A stretch of 64,000 nucleotides of DNA from Tistlia sp040905785 (lineage in GTDB: Bacteria > Pseudomonadota > Alphaproteobacteria > Kiloniellales > DSM-21159), in assembly GCF_040905785.1 (NCBI RefSeq), contig NZ_JBBDQW010000083.1, positions 14,891 through 78,890 on the forward strand. Direction: 5' to 3'. Numbering within the stretch: position 1 is the first letter of the stretch; every line of letters begins with the position of its first letter. Both the position numbers and the translations under genes were made by a program. The notes under the pieces are model-generated. The model saw only the letters and a list, made by a program, of their open reading frames with translations, made no database searches and was not told the DNA's origin. Positions 1 through 9,884 of this stretch are shown piece after piece.

Positions 1-2454
1 CAGAACGTCGAGGTGCCGTCGGGCCGGATCGAGAGCTTCGACCGCGAATTCACCGTGCTGTCGCGCACCGGCCTCGTGACGCCGGAGCAGTTCGAGCAGA
101 TCGTCGTCAAGGACGTCGACGGCTTTCCGGTCCGCCTCGGCGCCATGGCGCGGGTCGAGATCGGACCGCAGGACGAGCGACGGGTCACCCGCTTCAAGGG
201 CGACAACGCCGTCATTCTCGGCATCGTCAAGCAGGCGACCGCCAACCCGCTCGACGTCTCGACGGCGCTGCGCGAGGTCATGCCGCAGCTGGCCCAGGAC
301 CTGCCCGCCGGCATGAACGCCGAGGTCGCCTACGACAAGTCGATCTTCATCGACCGCTCGATCGCCGCGGTCTACACGACGATCGCGGAGGCGGTGGCGC
401 TCGTCGTGCTCGTCATCTTCTTCTTCCTGCGCACCGTGCGAGCGACGATCATCCCCCTGGTCACCATCCCGGTGTCGCTGATCGGCGCCTTCGCGCTGAT
501 GAACCTGCTCGGCTTCTCGATCAACACCCTGACCCTGTTGGCCATGGTCCTGGCGATCGGCCTGGTGGTCGACGACGCCATCGTCGTGCTCGAGAACATC
601 CACAGGCACATCGAGGAAGGCATGAAGCCGCTGCGCGCGGCGGCCGTCGGCATCGGCGAGATCTCGGGGGCGGTCGTCGCCATGACCCTGACGCTGGCGG
701 CGGTCTACGCGCCCGTCGCCTTCGCCCCCGGGCGCACCGGCACCCTCTTCGCCGAGTTCGCCCTGACCCTGGCCGGCGCCGTCCTCGTCTCGGGCTTCGT
801 CGCCCTGACGCTGACGCCGATGATGTGCTCGCGCCTGCTGCGCGAGCACGAGACCCACGGCCGCTTCTACAACCTGCTCGAGCGCGCCCTGCTGGCCGTC
901 AACGACGGCTACCGGCGGATGCTGGAGGCGACGCTGCGCGCGCGCCCGGCCGTGGTGCTGGTCGCCCTGCTGGTCGCCGGCGCGAGCTACCTGCTCTTCA
1001 CCGGACTGAAGTCGGAGCTGGCGCCGATCGAGGACCGCGGCGTGCTGTTCACCGCCGGCAACGCCCCCGAGGGCTCGACGGTCGACTTCACGAGCCGCTA
1101 CGCGGCCGAGTTCGAGGATCTGCTCGACGACATTCCCGAGGTCGAGCACTACTTCGTCATCGTCGGCTCGCGCGCGGTCACCGAGTTGATCTCCTTCTCC
1201 CAGCTGTCGCCCTGGGAGGAGCGCGAGCGCACCCAGATGGAGATCGTCGACGAGCTCCAGCCGCGCCTCTCCCGGGTCACCGGGGTCCGGGCCTTCGCCA
1301 ACAACCCCGGCTCCTTCGGCCAGAGCGCGCGCAACAAGCCGATCGAGTTCGTCATCCAGACCTCGCAGAGCTACGCCCAGCTCGACGACTACGTTGCGAC
1401 GCTGCTGGCGGAGGCCGAGCAGGCGCCGAGCCTGATCAACCTCGACAGCGACCTGCGCCTCAACAAGCCGCAGATCGACGTCGAGGTCGACCGCGAGCGG
1501 ATCGCCGACACCGGCGCCGGCGTGCTGACGGTGGGGCGTGCGCTGGAAACGCTGCTCGGCGGCCGCCAGGTCACGCGCTTCAACCAGAACGGCGAGCAGT
1601 ACGACGTCATCGTCCAGGTCGCACCGGAGGATCGCCGGACGCCCGACGACCTCGACGACATCTACGTGCGCGGACGCAACGGCGAGATGATCCAGCTCTC
1701 CAACCTGGTCCGGGTGCGCGAGAGCGTGGCGCCCAAGGAGCTCAACCGCTTCAACCAGTTCCGCTCGGCGACGATCACCGGCAACATCGCGCCGGGCTTC
1801 TCCCTGGGCGAGGGGCTCGCCGACCTGGAGGCGGCCGCGCAGCGGGTGCTGCCCGCCGACCTGCGCTTCGACTACGCCGGCGAATCGCGCGAGTTCAAGG
1901 AGGCCGGGGCGAGCCTGGTGTTCGTATTCATCCTGGCGCTGGGCTTCATCTTCCTGGTTCTCGCCGCCCAGTTCGAGAGCTTCCTCGATCCGCTGATCAT
2001 CATGCTGACCGTGCCGCTGTCGATGACCGGCGCGCTGCTGGCGCTCGAGCTGACGGGCGGGACGCTGAACATCTACAGCCAGATCGGCCTGGTCACCCTG
2101 ATCGGTCTGATCAGCAAGCACGGCATCCTGATCGTGCAGTTTGCCAACAGCCTGCAGGACCAGGGCCGGCCCCTGCGCGAGGCCGTCGTCGAGGCCGCCG
2201 CCCTGCGCCTGCGCCCGATCCTGATGACCACGGGCGCCATGGTCTCGGGCGCGATCCCGCTGGCCTTGGCGAGCGGCGCCGGTGCTGCGGCCCGGCAGGA
2301 CATCGGCTGGGTCATCGCCGGCGGCATGAGCCTCGGCACCCTCTTGACCCTCTTCGTCGTGCCGACCGCCTACACGCTGCTCGCCCGCGACCGGAGCCGG
2401 CCGGAAGCTGCCGGCAGCGGCCTCAGGGAGGCGACGCCCGAAGCCGCCGAGTAG
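1..2454 (+). CDS. RND-family efflux pump inner-membrane subunit (5' truncated)
   Basis: The frame is open from base 1, so this is the C-terminal ~817 residues of a protein that normally has ~1030. RND permeases of the AcrB/HAE1 type export drugs or other compounds by proton antiport, in a trimer with a periplasmic adaptor and outer-membrane channel. Seen here: the TM4 motif GLVVDDAIVVLENIHRH with its paired aspartates (nt ~560-610), a large periplasmic loop, and the second membrane half with SKHGILIVQFA, containing the TM10 lysine of the proton relay. The adaptor gene would be expected upstream of the window. It converges with the next gene, 22 nt away. The substrate cannot be told. Confidence 0.93.
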   Translation, partial: QNVEVPSGRIESFDREFTVLSRTGLVTPEQFEQIVVKDVDGFPVRLGAMARVEIGPQDERRVTRFKGDNAVILGIVKQATANPLDVSTALREVMPQLAQDLPAGMNAEVAYDKSIFIDRSIAAVYTTIAEAVALVVLVIFFFLRTVRATIIPLVTIPVSLIGAFALMNLLGFSINTLTLLAMVLAIGLVVDDAIVVLENIHRHIEEGMKPLRAAAVGIGEISGAVVAMTLTLAAVYAPVAFAPGRTGTLFAEFALTLAGAVLVSGFVALTLTPMMCSRLLREHETHGRFYNLLERALLAVNDGYRRMLEATLRARPAVVLVALLVAGASYLLFTGLKSELAPIEDRGVLFTAGNAPEGSTVDFTSRYAAEFEDLLDDIPEVEHYFVIVGSRAVTELISFSQLSPWEERERTQMEIVDELQPRLSRVTGVRAFANNPGSFGQSARNKPIEFVIQTSQSYAQLDDYVATLLAEAEQAPSLINLDSDLRLNKPQIDVEVDRERIADTGAGVLTVGRALETLLGGRQVTRFNQNGEQYDVIVQVAPEDRRTPDDLDDIYVRGRNGEMIQLSNLVRVRESVAPKELNRFNQFRSATITGNIAPGFSLGEGLADLEAAAQRVLPADLRFDYAGESREFKEAGASLVFVFILALGFIFLVLAAQFESFLDPLIIMLTVPLSMTGALLALELTGGTLNIYSQIGLVTLIGLISKHGILIVQFANSLQDQGRPLREAVVEAAALRLRPILMTTGAMVSGAIPLALASGAGAAARQDIGWVIAGGMSLGTLLTLFVVPTAYTLLARDRSRPEAAGSGLREATPEAAE

Positions 2455-2476
2455 GGCGGGCCGGGGAAGCCGCCGC

Positions 2477-5400
2477 CTATTCGGCCGCGCTGCGCTGCGC
2501 GGCCGGGTCGCGGAAGCTCTCCAGCAGGTCGGTCCAGCGTGCCCGTCCCCGGGCCAGGTTGGCGTCCTTGATGTGGCCGAAGCCGCGGATCTGGTCCGGC
2601 ACCGAGGCGAGCTCGACGGCGATCGCGTGGTTTGCCGGCGACAGGTTGGCCGCGATCTCCTCGACCAGCGCCAGGTAGTCGTCGCGCAGCCGGCGCTCCG
2701 CCCGCCGCTCGGCGCTGTAGCCGAAGGGGTCGAGGCGGGTGCCGCGCAGTCCCTTGAGGCGGGTCAGCAGGCGGAAGGCCTGGAAGATCCAGGGCCCGTA
2801 CTCGCGCTTCTTGAGATGGCCGGTCTGCGGGTCGCGGTCGGCCAGCAGCGGCGGCGCCAGGTGCAGCTTCAGCTTGAAGTCGCCGCTGAACTGGTTCCTG
2901 AGCTTGGCCTCGAACTCGGGATCGCTGTAGAGCCGCGCGACCTCGTATTCGTCCTTGTAGGCCATGACCTTGTAGGCGTAGCGCGCGACCGCCTCGGCAA
3001 GACCGGTCATGCCCGGCGTCCGCTCGGCCTCGGCCTTGCGGGCGCGCTCGACGACCTCGAGATAGCGACCGGCGTAGGCCTCGTCCTGGTAGGCGGCGAG
3101 ATAGGCGCGGCGGCGCTCGACGAGCTCGTCGAAGGTCTGGCTCACCCTGTGGCTGGTCGGCGCCTCGGCCGGCAGGGCCAGCTTCTCGACGGCGGCCAGG
3201 TCCTCGGCGGCGCGGCGGCCCCACAGGAATGCCTGCTTGTTGAAGGAGACGGCGACGCCGTTGAGGTCGATGGCCTGGTCGATCGCCGCGCCGCTGATCG
3301 GCACCAGGCCCTTCTGCCAGGCGTAGCCGAGCATGAAGAGGTTGCTCGCGATCGAGTCGCCGAGCAGGCCGGTCGCGATCCGGCTCGCCGAGACGAAGTC
3401 GGCCGCCCCGGCGCCTGTCGCCTCGCCAATCAGGTCCATGAGCGGCTGCTTGGGGAAGCGGTAGGCGGTCGAGTTGCGGGTGAAGTCGCCGGTCACCGAC
3501 TCCTGGTCGTTGACGATCGCCCGGCTGTAGCCCTCGCGCACCTTGGACAGCGTGTCGGTGGCCGCGGCGACGACCAGGTCGCAGCCGAGCAGCAGGCGGG
3601 CGCCGCCCGCCGAGATGCGTACGGCGTGGAGCTCCTCCGGGCGCTGCGCCAGGCGGATGTGGCTCAGCACCGCGCCGCCCTTCTGGGCGAGGCCGGCCAT
3701 GTCGAGCACGGAACAGCCTTTGCCCTCGATGTGCGCGGCCATGCCGAGCAGGGCGCCGATCGTCACCACGCCGGTGCCGCCGACGCCGGTGACCAGGATG
3801 CCGTAGGGCTCGTCGAGGCTCGGCAGCGTCGGCTCCGGCAGCACTGGCCAGGGGCGCTCGGACGGGCTGCCCGAGGGACCGACGATGGGCTCGACCGCCT
3901 TCGACTTGTGCAGGGTCGCGCCCTCGACCGTGACGAAGGAGGGGCAGAAGCCCTTGAGGCAGGAGAAATCCTTGTTGCAGGACGACTGGTCGATGCCGCG
4001 CTTGGTGCCGAATTCGGTCTCGACCGGGACGACGGAGACGCAGTTCGACTTGACCGAGCAGTCGCCGCAGGCCTCGCAGACGGCGTCGTTGATGAAGACG
4101 CGCCGGTCCGGGTCGGGGAAGGTGCCGCGCTTGCGCCGGCGCCGCTTCTCGGCGGCGCAGGTCTGGTCGTAGATCAGCACCGTCACGCCTTCCTGCTCGC
4201 GCAGGTCGCGCTGGATCTGGTCGAGGTCGTCGCGGTGGCGCACCGTGCTGGCGCCGCCCCACTCGACGCCGAGGGGGTACTTGTCCGGCTCGTCGGAGAC
4301 GACCACGACCTGCTTGACGCCCTCGGCCCAGACCTGGCGGCTGATCGCCATGGGGTCGAGCTCGCCGTCATGCGGCTGACCGCCGGTCATCGCGACCGCG
4401 TCGTTGAACAGAATCTTGTAGGTGATGTTGACCTTGGCGGCGACCGCCTGGCGGATCGCCAGCAGGCCGGAGTGGAAGTAGGTGCCGTCGCCCAGGTTGA
4501 CGAAGACGTGCCTAGTCGTGCTGAAGGGCGCCTGGCCGACCCAGGGCACGCCCTCGCCGCCCATCTGGGTGAAGGTCTCGGTGTTCCGGTCCATCCACTG
4601 GACCATGTAGTGGCAGCCGATGCCGGCCATGGCGCGACTGCCCTCGGGCACCCGCGTCGAGGTGTTGTGGGGGCAGCCCGAGCAGAAGTAGGGCACCCGC
4701 TTCATCGGCGGCGCGGCGCGCGACTGCGCCTGCTCCTTCTCGTCGAGGAAGCGCAGGCGCGCCTCGATCGATTCGGTGGTCCGACCGTGGCGCTTCAACA
4801 GCCGTCCGATCGCCCGCGCGATCATCGCCGGTGTCAGCTCGCCGTAGGACGGCAGCAGGGCCGCCGCCGGCTGGTCGGGATAGTCCCGGTCGAACTTGCC
4901 GACGATGCGCGGGCGCTTGTCGGTGTGCCAGTTGTAGAGCTGCTCTTTCAGCTGGTTCTCGATGACCGCGCGCTTCTCCTCGACGACCAGGACCTCGTCG
5001 AGCCCCTCGCAGAAGGTCCGCACGCCGGTCGGCTCCAGCGGCCAGGGCATGGCGACCTTGTAGACCGACAGGCCCAGGCGCGCGGCCTCGGCCTCGTCGA
5101 TGTGCAGGTCGTCGAGCGCCTGGCGGACGTCCAGGTAGGACTTGCCGACCGAGACGATGCCGACCTTGCGGTCGGGCCCGTCGATGACAGCGCGGTCGAG
5201 CTTGTTGGCGCGGGCGAAGGCGCGCGCGGCGTAGATCTTGTAGCGGTGGTGGCGCTCTTCCTGCTCCAGGATGTCGAGGGCGCCGTTCCAGCGCAGGTTC
5301 AGCCCGCCCTCCGGCAGCTCGAAGTCCTCGGGCAGGACGACCTCGATGCGGTGCGGATCGACGTAGCAGGAGGCGGTGGCGTCGACCGTCTCGGTGACCG

Positions 5401-6001
5401 TCTTGAAGCCGACCCAGCAGCCGGAATAGCGGCTCATCGCCCAGCCGTAGAGGCCGAGGTCGAGGAACTCCTGGACGCCGGCGGGGCTCAGCACCGGGAC
5501 CATGGCGTCGAGGAAGGTGTATTCGCACTGGTGGGCGGTGGTCGAGGACTTGGCCGCATGGTCGTCGCCGGCCAGCAGCAGCACGCCGCCGTGCTGCGAG
5601 GCGCCGGCGTAGTTGCCGTGGCGGAAGACGTCGCCCGAGCGGTCGACGCCCGGGCCCTTGCCGTACCAGATCGAATAGATGCCGTCGTAGCGGCAGTCGC
5701 CGAAGATCGGCGCCTGCTGGGTGCCCCAGACGGCGGTTGCCGCCAGGTCCTCGTTGACCCCCGGCTGGAAGTGGATGTGGTTGTCCTTGAGGAAGCGCCG
5801 CGCCTTCCACAGCTGCTGGTCGAAGCCGCCGAGCGGCGACCCGCGATAGCCGGAAATGAAGCCGGCGGTGTTCAGGCCGGCGGCCAGGTCGCGCTGGCGC
5901 TGCATCATCGGCAGGCGAACCAGGGCCTGGGTGCCGGTCAGAAAGATCCGGCCGGATTCCAGCGTGTACTTGTCGTCGAGTCTGACTGCGGCGTCGGGCA
6001 T
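2477..6001 (-). CDS. Indolepyruvate ferredoxin oxidoreductase, fused single-chain form
   Basis: 1174 residues. It oxidatively decarboxylates aryl or branched 2-oxo acids from amino acid transamination to acyl-CoA and reduced ferredoxin, in the cytosol. The N-terminal half holds the TPP-dependent alpha domains. A cysteine-rich segment at nt ~3930-4110 (CEACGDCSVKSNC, then CNKDFSCLKGFC) would ligate Fe-S clusters. The C-terminal third is the gamma-type domain beginning GILVTGVGGTGVVTIG. This fused ~1150-1180-residue layout is usual in proteobacteria, whereas archaea have separate IorA and IorB. An ATG start is used with GGGAGAAG upstream. Transcribed away from the epimerase gene. Confidence 0.93.
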   Translation of the reverse strand: MPDAAVRLDDKYTLESGRIFLTGTQALVRLPMMQRQRDLAAGLNTAGFISGYRGSPLGGFDQQLWKARRFLKDNHIHFQPGVNEDLAATAVWGTQQAPIFGDCRYDGIYSIWYGKGPGVDRSGDVFRHGNYAGASQHGGVLLLAGDDHAAKSSTTAHQCEYTFLDAMVPVLSPAGVQEFLDLGLYGWAMSRYSGCWVGFKTVTETVDATASCYVDPHRIEVVLPEDFELPEGGLNLRWNGALDILEQEERHHRYKIYAARAFARANKLDRAVIDGPDRKVGIVSVGKSYLDVRQALDDLHIDEAEAARLGLSVYKVAMPWPLEPTGVRTFCEGLDEVLVVEEKRAVIENQLKEQLYNWHTDKRPRIVGKFDRDYPDQPAAALLPSYGELTPAMIARAIGRLLKRHGRTTESIEARLRFLDEKEQAQSRAAPPMKRVPYFCSGCPHNTSTRVPEGSRAMAGIGCHYMVQWMDRNTETFTQMGGEGVPWVGQAPFSTTRHVFVNLGDGTYFHSGLLAIRQAVAAKVNITYKILFNDAVAMTGGQPHDGELDPMAISRQVWAEGVKQVVVVSDEPDKYPLGVEWGGASTVRHRDDLDQIQRDLREQEGVTVLIYDQTCAAEKRRRRKRGTFPDPDRRVFINDAVCEACGDCSVKSNCVSVVPVETEFGTKRGIDQSSCNKDFSCLKGFCPSFVTVEGATLHKSKAVEPIVGPSGSPSERPWPVLPEPTLPSLDEPYGILVTGVGGTGVVTIGALLGMAAHIEGKGCSVLDMAGLAQKGGAVLSHIRLAQRPEELHAVRISAGGARLLLGCDLVVAAATDTLSKVREGYSRAIVNDQESVTGDFTRNSTAYRFPKQPLMDLIGEATGAGAADFVSASRIATGLLGDSIASNLFMLGYAWQKGLVPISGAAIDQAIDLNGVAVSFNKQAFLWGRRAAEDLAAVEKLALPAEAPTSHRVSQTFDELVERRRAYLAAYQDEAYAGRYLEVVERARKAEAERTPGMTGLAEAVARYAYKVMAYKDEYEVARLYSDPEFEAKLRNQFSGDFKLKLHLAPPLLADRDPQTGHLKKREYGPWIFQAFRLLTRLKGLRGTRLDPFGYSAERRAERRLRDDYLALVEEIAANLSPANHAIAVELASVPDQIRGFGHIKDANLARGRARWTDLLESFRDPAAQRSAAE

Positions 6002-6351
6002 TCGTCCTGCTTCTCCCTAACCGGAAGGCACCTCGCGGCCGCACTTCCGTTTGTCCGGGGCGCCTTGCCGCCTGCGGCCGGCGCCTTCTCCCGTATGTCA
6101 CGCGCCGCGTGCCTGAAGGCTGCGGCGTCCAGCCTACACCCTGCCACGGGCGGAGCCAGCGCGTCCCGTCAATCGCCTAGCGTGTGAGGTAGGTGTCCGG
6201 GGCGTCAAAAAAAGGTAACTATTACTGACCTATTTGTCCAGAGGAGGCGCAGCAGCGGGGCTCCGCGCGCTCCCAAAAAAGGTGCAGGCTACGGTCGGTT
6301 GTGGCTATAACCGCCGGACGGCCCTCCCTTTTCGCTCAACGCCTGGATCCC
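6002..6351. other. Divergent intergenic region, no gene
   Basis: About 350 bases between the divergent oxidoreductase and epimerase genes. An A/T-rich patch (6207-6240, with a run of seven A and GGTAACTATTACT) stands out from the GC-rich surroundings and probably holds promoters for one or both genes. I could not fix a convincing -35/-10 pair. The longest ORFs here are antisense shadows with no coding character. Confidence 0.5.
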
Positions 6352-7335
6352 ATGACCGTTCTCGTCACCGGAGCCGCCGGCTTCATCGGCTCGCACACCA
6401 GCCGCGCGCTGCTCGACCGGGGCCGGAGCGTGCTCGGCATCGACAACCTCAACAGCTACTACGATCCGGCGCTCAAGCGGGCGCGGCTGACGGCGCTCGA
6501 GGGTGTCCCGGGCTTCCGCTTCCGGCAGCTCGACATCGGCGACCCCGAAGCCGTCGCGGCGCTGTTCCGGGAACACCCGGAGATCGAGCAGGTGCTGCAC
6601 CTGGCCGCCCAGGCCGGCGTGCGCTACTCGCTGAGCCACCCCTTCACCTATGTCGATTCGAACGTCACCGGCCACCTGGCGATCCTGGAGGCGGCGCAGC
6701 GCCTGCCGGCGCTGACCCACCTGGTCTACGCCAGCTCCTCCTCGGTCTACGGCGCCAACACCAAGCAGCCTTTCTCCGAGACCGACCGGGTCGATTCGCC
6801 GGTCTCGGTCTACGCCGCGACCAAGCGCGCGGGCGAGCTGCTCTCCGAGACCTACGCCCGGCTCTTCGAGCTGCCCCTGACCGGCCTGCGCTTCTTCACC
6901 GTCTATGGCCCCTGGGGCCGGCCGGACATGGCCTACTGGGGCTTCACCGAGAAGATCCTGGGCGGCCAGCCGATCGAGCTGTTCAACGGCGGCGACATGC
7001 GCCGCGACTTCACCTACATCGACGATGTCGTCGCCGGCGTGCTCGCGGCCCTCGAGCGGCCACCGGCGGCGGCGGAGCCCGGCAGCGTCCCGCACCGGCT
7101 CTACAACCTCGGCAACTCGCGCCCCGAGTCGCTGCGCCGCTTCCTGGAGGTGCTGGAGCAGCATTGCGGCCGGCCGGCGACCATCATCGAGAAGCCGATG
7201 CAGCCGGGTGAGGTCAAGGAGACCTACGCCGACATCACGGCCGCCGAGCGCGACCTCGGCTTCCGGCCGAGCACGCCGATCGACGAGGGCCTCGGCCGCT
7301 TCGTCGCCTGGTTCAAGGAGTGGCGCGGCCTGTAA
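6352..7335 (+). CDS. NAD-dependent epimerase, UDP-glucuronate 4-epimerase-like
   Basis: 327 residues, extended SDR family. The start MTVLVTGAAGFIGSHT places the Rossmann motif GxxGxxG at residues 7-13; a GTG 17 codons upstream is in frame but adds nothing recognisable. The catalytic features are SSSSVYG and the YAATKRAGE (YxxxK) motif. HLAAQAGVRYS and the segment around it are typical of UDP-glucuronate 4-epimerases (CapI/LpsL type), which make UDP-galacturonate for surface polysaccharide or LPS. No glycan cluster is visible next to it, so the sugar specificity is inferred from family resemblance. Confidence 0.88.
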   Translation: MTVLVTGAAGFIGSHTSRALLDRGRSVLGIDNLNSYYDPALKRARLTALEGVPGFRFRQLDIGDPEAVAALFREHPEIEQVLHLAAQAGVRYSLSHPFTYVDSNVTGHLAILEAAQRLPALTHLVYASSSSVYGANTKQPFSETDRVDSPVSVYAATKRAGELLSETYARLFELPLTGLRFFTVYGPWGRPDMAYWGFTEKILGGQPIELFNGGDMRRDFTYIDDVVAGVLAALERPPAAAEPGSVPHRLYNLGNSRPESLRRFLEVLEQHCGRPATIIEKPMQPGEVKETYADITAAERDLGFRPSTPIDEGLGRFVAWFKEWRGL

Positions 7336-7435
7336 GGGGCCTGGCGGGGGTCGGCCGTCGCCTGCCGGCCCTGTGAACCGAGGCTGCTGTGAACCGAGGC
7401 TTAAGCATTGCCGCATCATCATCCCCGGCGGATAG

Positions 7436-7912
7436 GTGCATTGGAGGAAGCTGCGGGTGCGGGACGGCTATGACGCGGATATCGGGCGGGAGCGCTTCCC
7501 CAGCGCCCTGGTTGTCGAGTCGAGCGTCGGGCAGGCGCGGCTCGTCTGCGACCTGATGCGCGGGCTCGGCTTCGCCCACGTCTGGGCCGGCACCGACAGC
7601 GCCACGGCCTTCGCCGACCTGCACCAGCTCACGCCGGACCTGCTGGTGCTGGCGGTCGACGTGGAGCCGCTCGACGGCTTCGCCCTGGCGCAGACGGTGC
7701 GCAGCGCCGCGCAGGCCGGCCTCCGCGACCTGCCGATCCTGTTCCTCACGCCCAACGCCACCGAAGGCCAAGTCGCGCAGGTGCGGGCGATCGCGCGCAG
7801 CATCCTGATGCTCAAGCCGCCGAGCCGCGACAGCCTGCGCAGCCACATCGCGCTGCTGATGCGCGCCGGCCGGCCGGCGACGGCCGGCGCTGGCGCGCGC
7901 CCGCGTCCTTAG
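7436..7912 (+). CDS. Stand-alone receiver-domain-like protein
   Basis: 158 residues from a GTG start. After ~20 residues it reads as a CheY-like fold: SALVVESS (only one residue of the usual acidic pair), a central LLVLAVDVEPLDGF with Asp75 as candidate phosphoacceptor, LFLTPNA with the conserved Thr, and LMLKPPS with the conserved Lys-Pro. The spacing between the candidate Asp and the DG turn is shorter than in classical receivers, so phosphorylation is uncertain. There is no output domain and no adjacent kinase. The Arg/Pro-rich tail is unremarkable. Confidence 0.72.
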   Translation: MHWRKLRVRDGYDADIGRERFPSALVVESSVGQARLVCDLMRGLGFAHVWAGTDSATAFADLHQLTPDLLVLAVDVEPLDGFALAQTVRSAAQAGLRDLPILFLTPNATEGQVAQVRAIARSILMLKPPSRDSLRSHIALLMRAGRPATAGAGARPRP

Positions 7913-7932
7913 GCCCGCGTCCGTAGGCCGCC

Positions 7933-9741
7933 TCAGCCGTAGAGCGCGTCGAGCTGGGCGCCGTAGTGCCGCCGGACCACGTGGCGCCGGACCTTGAGGC
8001 TGGGCGTCAGCATCTCGTTCTCGATCGAGAAGGGTTCGGGTGCCACCGCGAAGTGGCGCACCCGCTCCAGGCCGCTGACCTCGCGGTTGACCCGCTCGAC
8101 CGCCTGGGCCAGCGCCTTGCGCAGGTCCTCGTCGCCGCTCAGCGCCCGCAGCTCATCGGTCTTGCCCGCGCTCGCAGCCCATTCGCGCAGCCAGTCCGGG
8201 TCGGGCACCAGCAGGCAGACCAGGTGCGGGCGCTTGTCGCCCGAAACCATCGCCTGGGAGATCTCCGGCTGCAGGGTCAGGAAGCCCTCGACGCGGGCCG
8301 GCGAGACGTTGTCGCCGCCGGACAGCACGACGATGTCCTTCTTGCGGTCGGTGATCATCAGGTAGCCCTCGGTGTCGAGGCAGCCGACGTCGCCGGTGTA
8401 GAGCCAGCCGTCGCGCAAGACCGCGGCCGTCGCTTCCGGCTGGTTCCAGTAGCCCGTCATGATCAGCTCGCCGCGCACCAGGATCTCGCCGTCCTCGGCG
8501 ATCCGGACCTCGACCTCCTTCAGCGGCGGGCCGACCGTGTGCATGCGGTAGGCGAAGGGGCGGTTGCAGGAGATCACCGGCGCCGCCTCGGTCTGGCCGT
8601 ACCCCTGGAGCAGGCGCAGGCCGAGGGCCACGAAGAACAGGCCGACGTCGGGGTTGAGCGGCCCGCCGCCCGAGACCAGGCCCTTGAGTCGGCCGCCGAA
8701 GCGCGCGCGCACCTTGCTGCGCACCAGCTTCTCGCAAAGCAGGTCGAGCAGGCGCTCGCGCGCGCTCAGGCTGCCGGCGTCCTCGTAGCGCTTGCGGCCG
8801 AGGCGCTCGGCGGTGGCGAACAGCCAGCGCTTCAGGCCGGACTGCTTGGCCAGGCCGCGCAGGATCCGCGCCTGCATGGTCTCGTAGAGCCGGGGCACGG
8901 CGGTCATGATCGTCGGCCGCGCCTCGACCATGTTGCGGCCGAGCTGGTCGACGCCCTCGGCGTAGTAGATCTGCGCGCCGATCGACATCGGGAACATCTG
9001 GCCGCAGGTGAACTCATAGGAGTGCGACAGCGGCAGGAAGCAGAGGAAGACCTCGTCGCCGAGACCGAAGTCCTTCAGCAGGTCGTAGGCGCCCAGGCAG
9101 TTGCACAGGATGTTGCCGTGGCTGAGCATCACGCCCTTGGGCGCGCCCCCGGTGCCGGAGGTGTAGATCAGGCAGCAGGTCTCGCCGCGCGGCACCGCGG
9201 CGACCAGCGCGTCGATATCGTCCGGCGCGGCGGCGCCGAGCCGCTCGACCTCGTGCCAGTCGTGCAGCGAGACGCGCTCCGCCGCCGGCCCGGCCAGCGC
9301 GGGCAACGGCTCCAGGCCGACGACCCGGCGGCAGTCCTCGACCTCGGCGACCGCCCTCAGCAGCGGCCCGGCGAGCGCCCCGGTGGTGACCAGGGCGGCG
9401 GCGGCGCCGCTGTCGCGCAGCACGTGCGCATGGTCGCGCGGCGTGTTGGTGGTGTAGGCCGGCACGACGATGGCGCGCGCCGCCATGATCGCGAAGGTCG
9501 CGATGAAGAACTCCGGGCGGTTCTCCGAGACCAGCAGCACCCGGTCGCCGGGCGCGATGCCGAGCGCGCGCAGGCCGCGCGCGAGGTCGCGGATCCGCGC
9601 CTCGACCTCGCGCCAGCTCAGCGGCCGGTAGGCGTCCTCCCGCTTGGCCCAGAGCAGCGGCTTGTCGCCGAGCGCGCGGGCCTGATCGAAGAACAGCGCC
9701 GGCAGGCTGCCGACGGCACGATAGTCGATTGCTGCCCCCAA
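7933..9741 (-). CDS. Long-chain acyl-CoA synthetase (AMP-forming), FadD-like
   Basis: About 602 residues from a TTG at 9741, preceded at good spacing by GGGGAGGA. Upstream in-frame starts (ATG 9846, TTG 9870) would add an Arg-rich stretch and run into the divergent pepF promoter. It activates a fatty or related carboxylic acid to acyl-AMP and then acyl-CoA. Motifs: LIYTSGTGGAPKGV (the adenylate-forming P-loop), GYGQTEAAPV, YTGDVG and DRKKDIVVLSGG. Length and the latter motifs match the long-chain ANL subfamily. Chain-length specificity cannot be read from sequence. It is a single gene. Confidence 0.9.
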   Translation of the reverse strand: MGAAIDYRAVGSLPALFFDQARALGDKPLLWAKREDAYRPLSWREVEARIRDLARGLRALGIAPGDRVLLVSENRPEFFIATFAIMAARAIVVPAYTTNTPRDHAHVLRDSGAAAALVTTGALAGPLLRAVAEVEDCRRVVGLEPLPALAGPAAERVSLHDWHEVERLGAAAPDDIDALVAAVPRGETCCLIYTSGTGGAPKGVMLSHGNILCNCLGAYDLLKDFGLGDEVFLCFLPLSHSYEFTCGQMFPMSIGAQIYYAEGVDQLGRNMVEARPTIMTAVPRLYETMQARILRGLAKQSGLKRWLFATAERLGRKRYEDAGSLSARERLLDLLCEKLVRSKVRARFGGRLKGLVSGGGPLNPDVGLFFVALGLRLLQGYGQTEAAPVISCNRPFAYRMHTVGPPLKEVEVRIAEDGEILVRGELIMTGYWNQPEATAAVLRDGWLYTGDVGCLDTEGYLMITDRKKDIVVLSGGDNVSPARVEGFLTLQPEISQAMVSGDKRPHLVCLLVPDPDWLREWAASAGKTDELRALSGDEDLRKALAQAVERVNREVSGLERVRHFAVAPEPFSIENEMLTPSLKVRRHVVRRHYGAQLDALYG

Positions 9742-9829
9742 GACGGTCCTCCCCAGGATCTGGCGGCCCGGCCTGTCGCCTTGCGGTGCCCGGCTCGGCC
9801 GCAGCGCCGGCCGCCGGCCGCTTCTTGCT

Positions 9830-9858
9830 TTGGTGTCCAGCGACATGCGGCCTATATG
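9830..9858 (+). promoter_or_regulatory. Candidate sigma-70 promoter for pepF
   Basis: TTGGTG at 9830-9835, a 17-bp spacer, then TATATG at 9853-9858. Transcription would start near 9865, giving a ~20-nt leader with AAAGGAAAAGC before the pepF ATG at 9885. The match is partial, so this is a prediction. Confidence 0.42.
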
Positions 9859-9884
9859 CGGGAAGGTCAAGCGAAAGGAAAAGC

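Noticed and set aside
825..2678. 617-codon Arg-rich frame inside the RND gene
   Set aside because: It is a high-GC frame shadow of the RND protein; similar long Arg/Pro/Ala-rich frames across the window were left out for the same reason.
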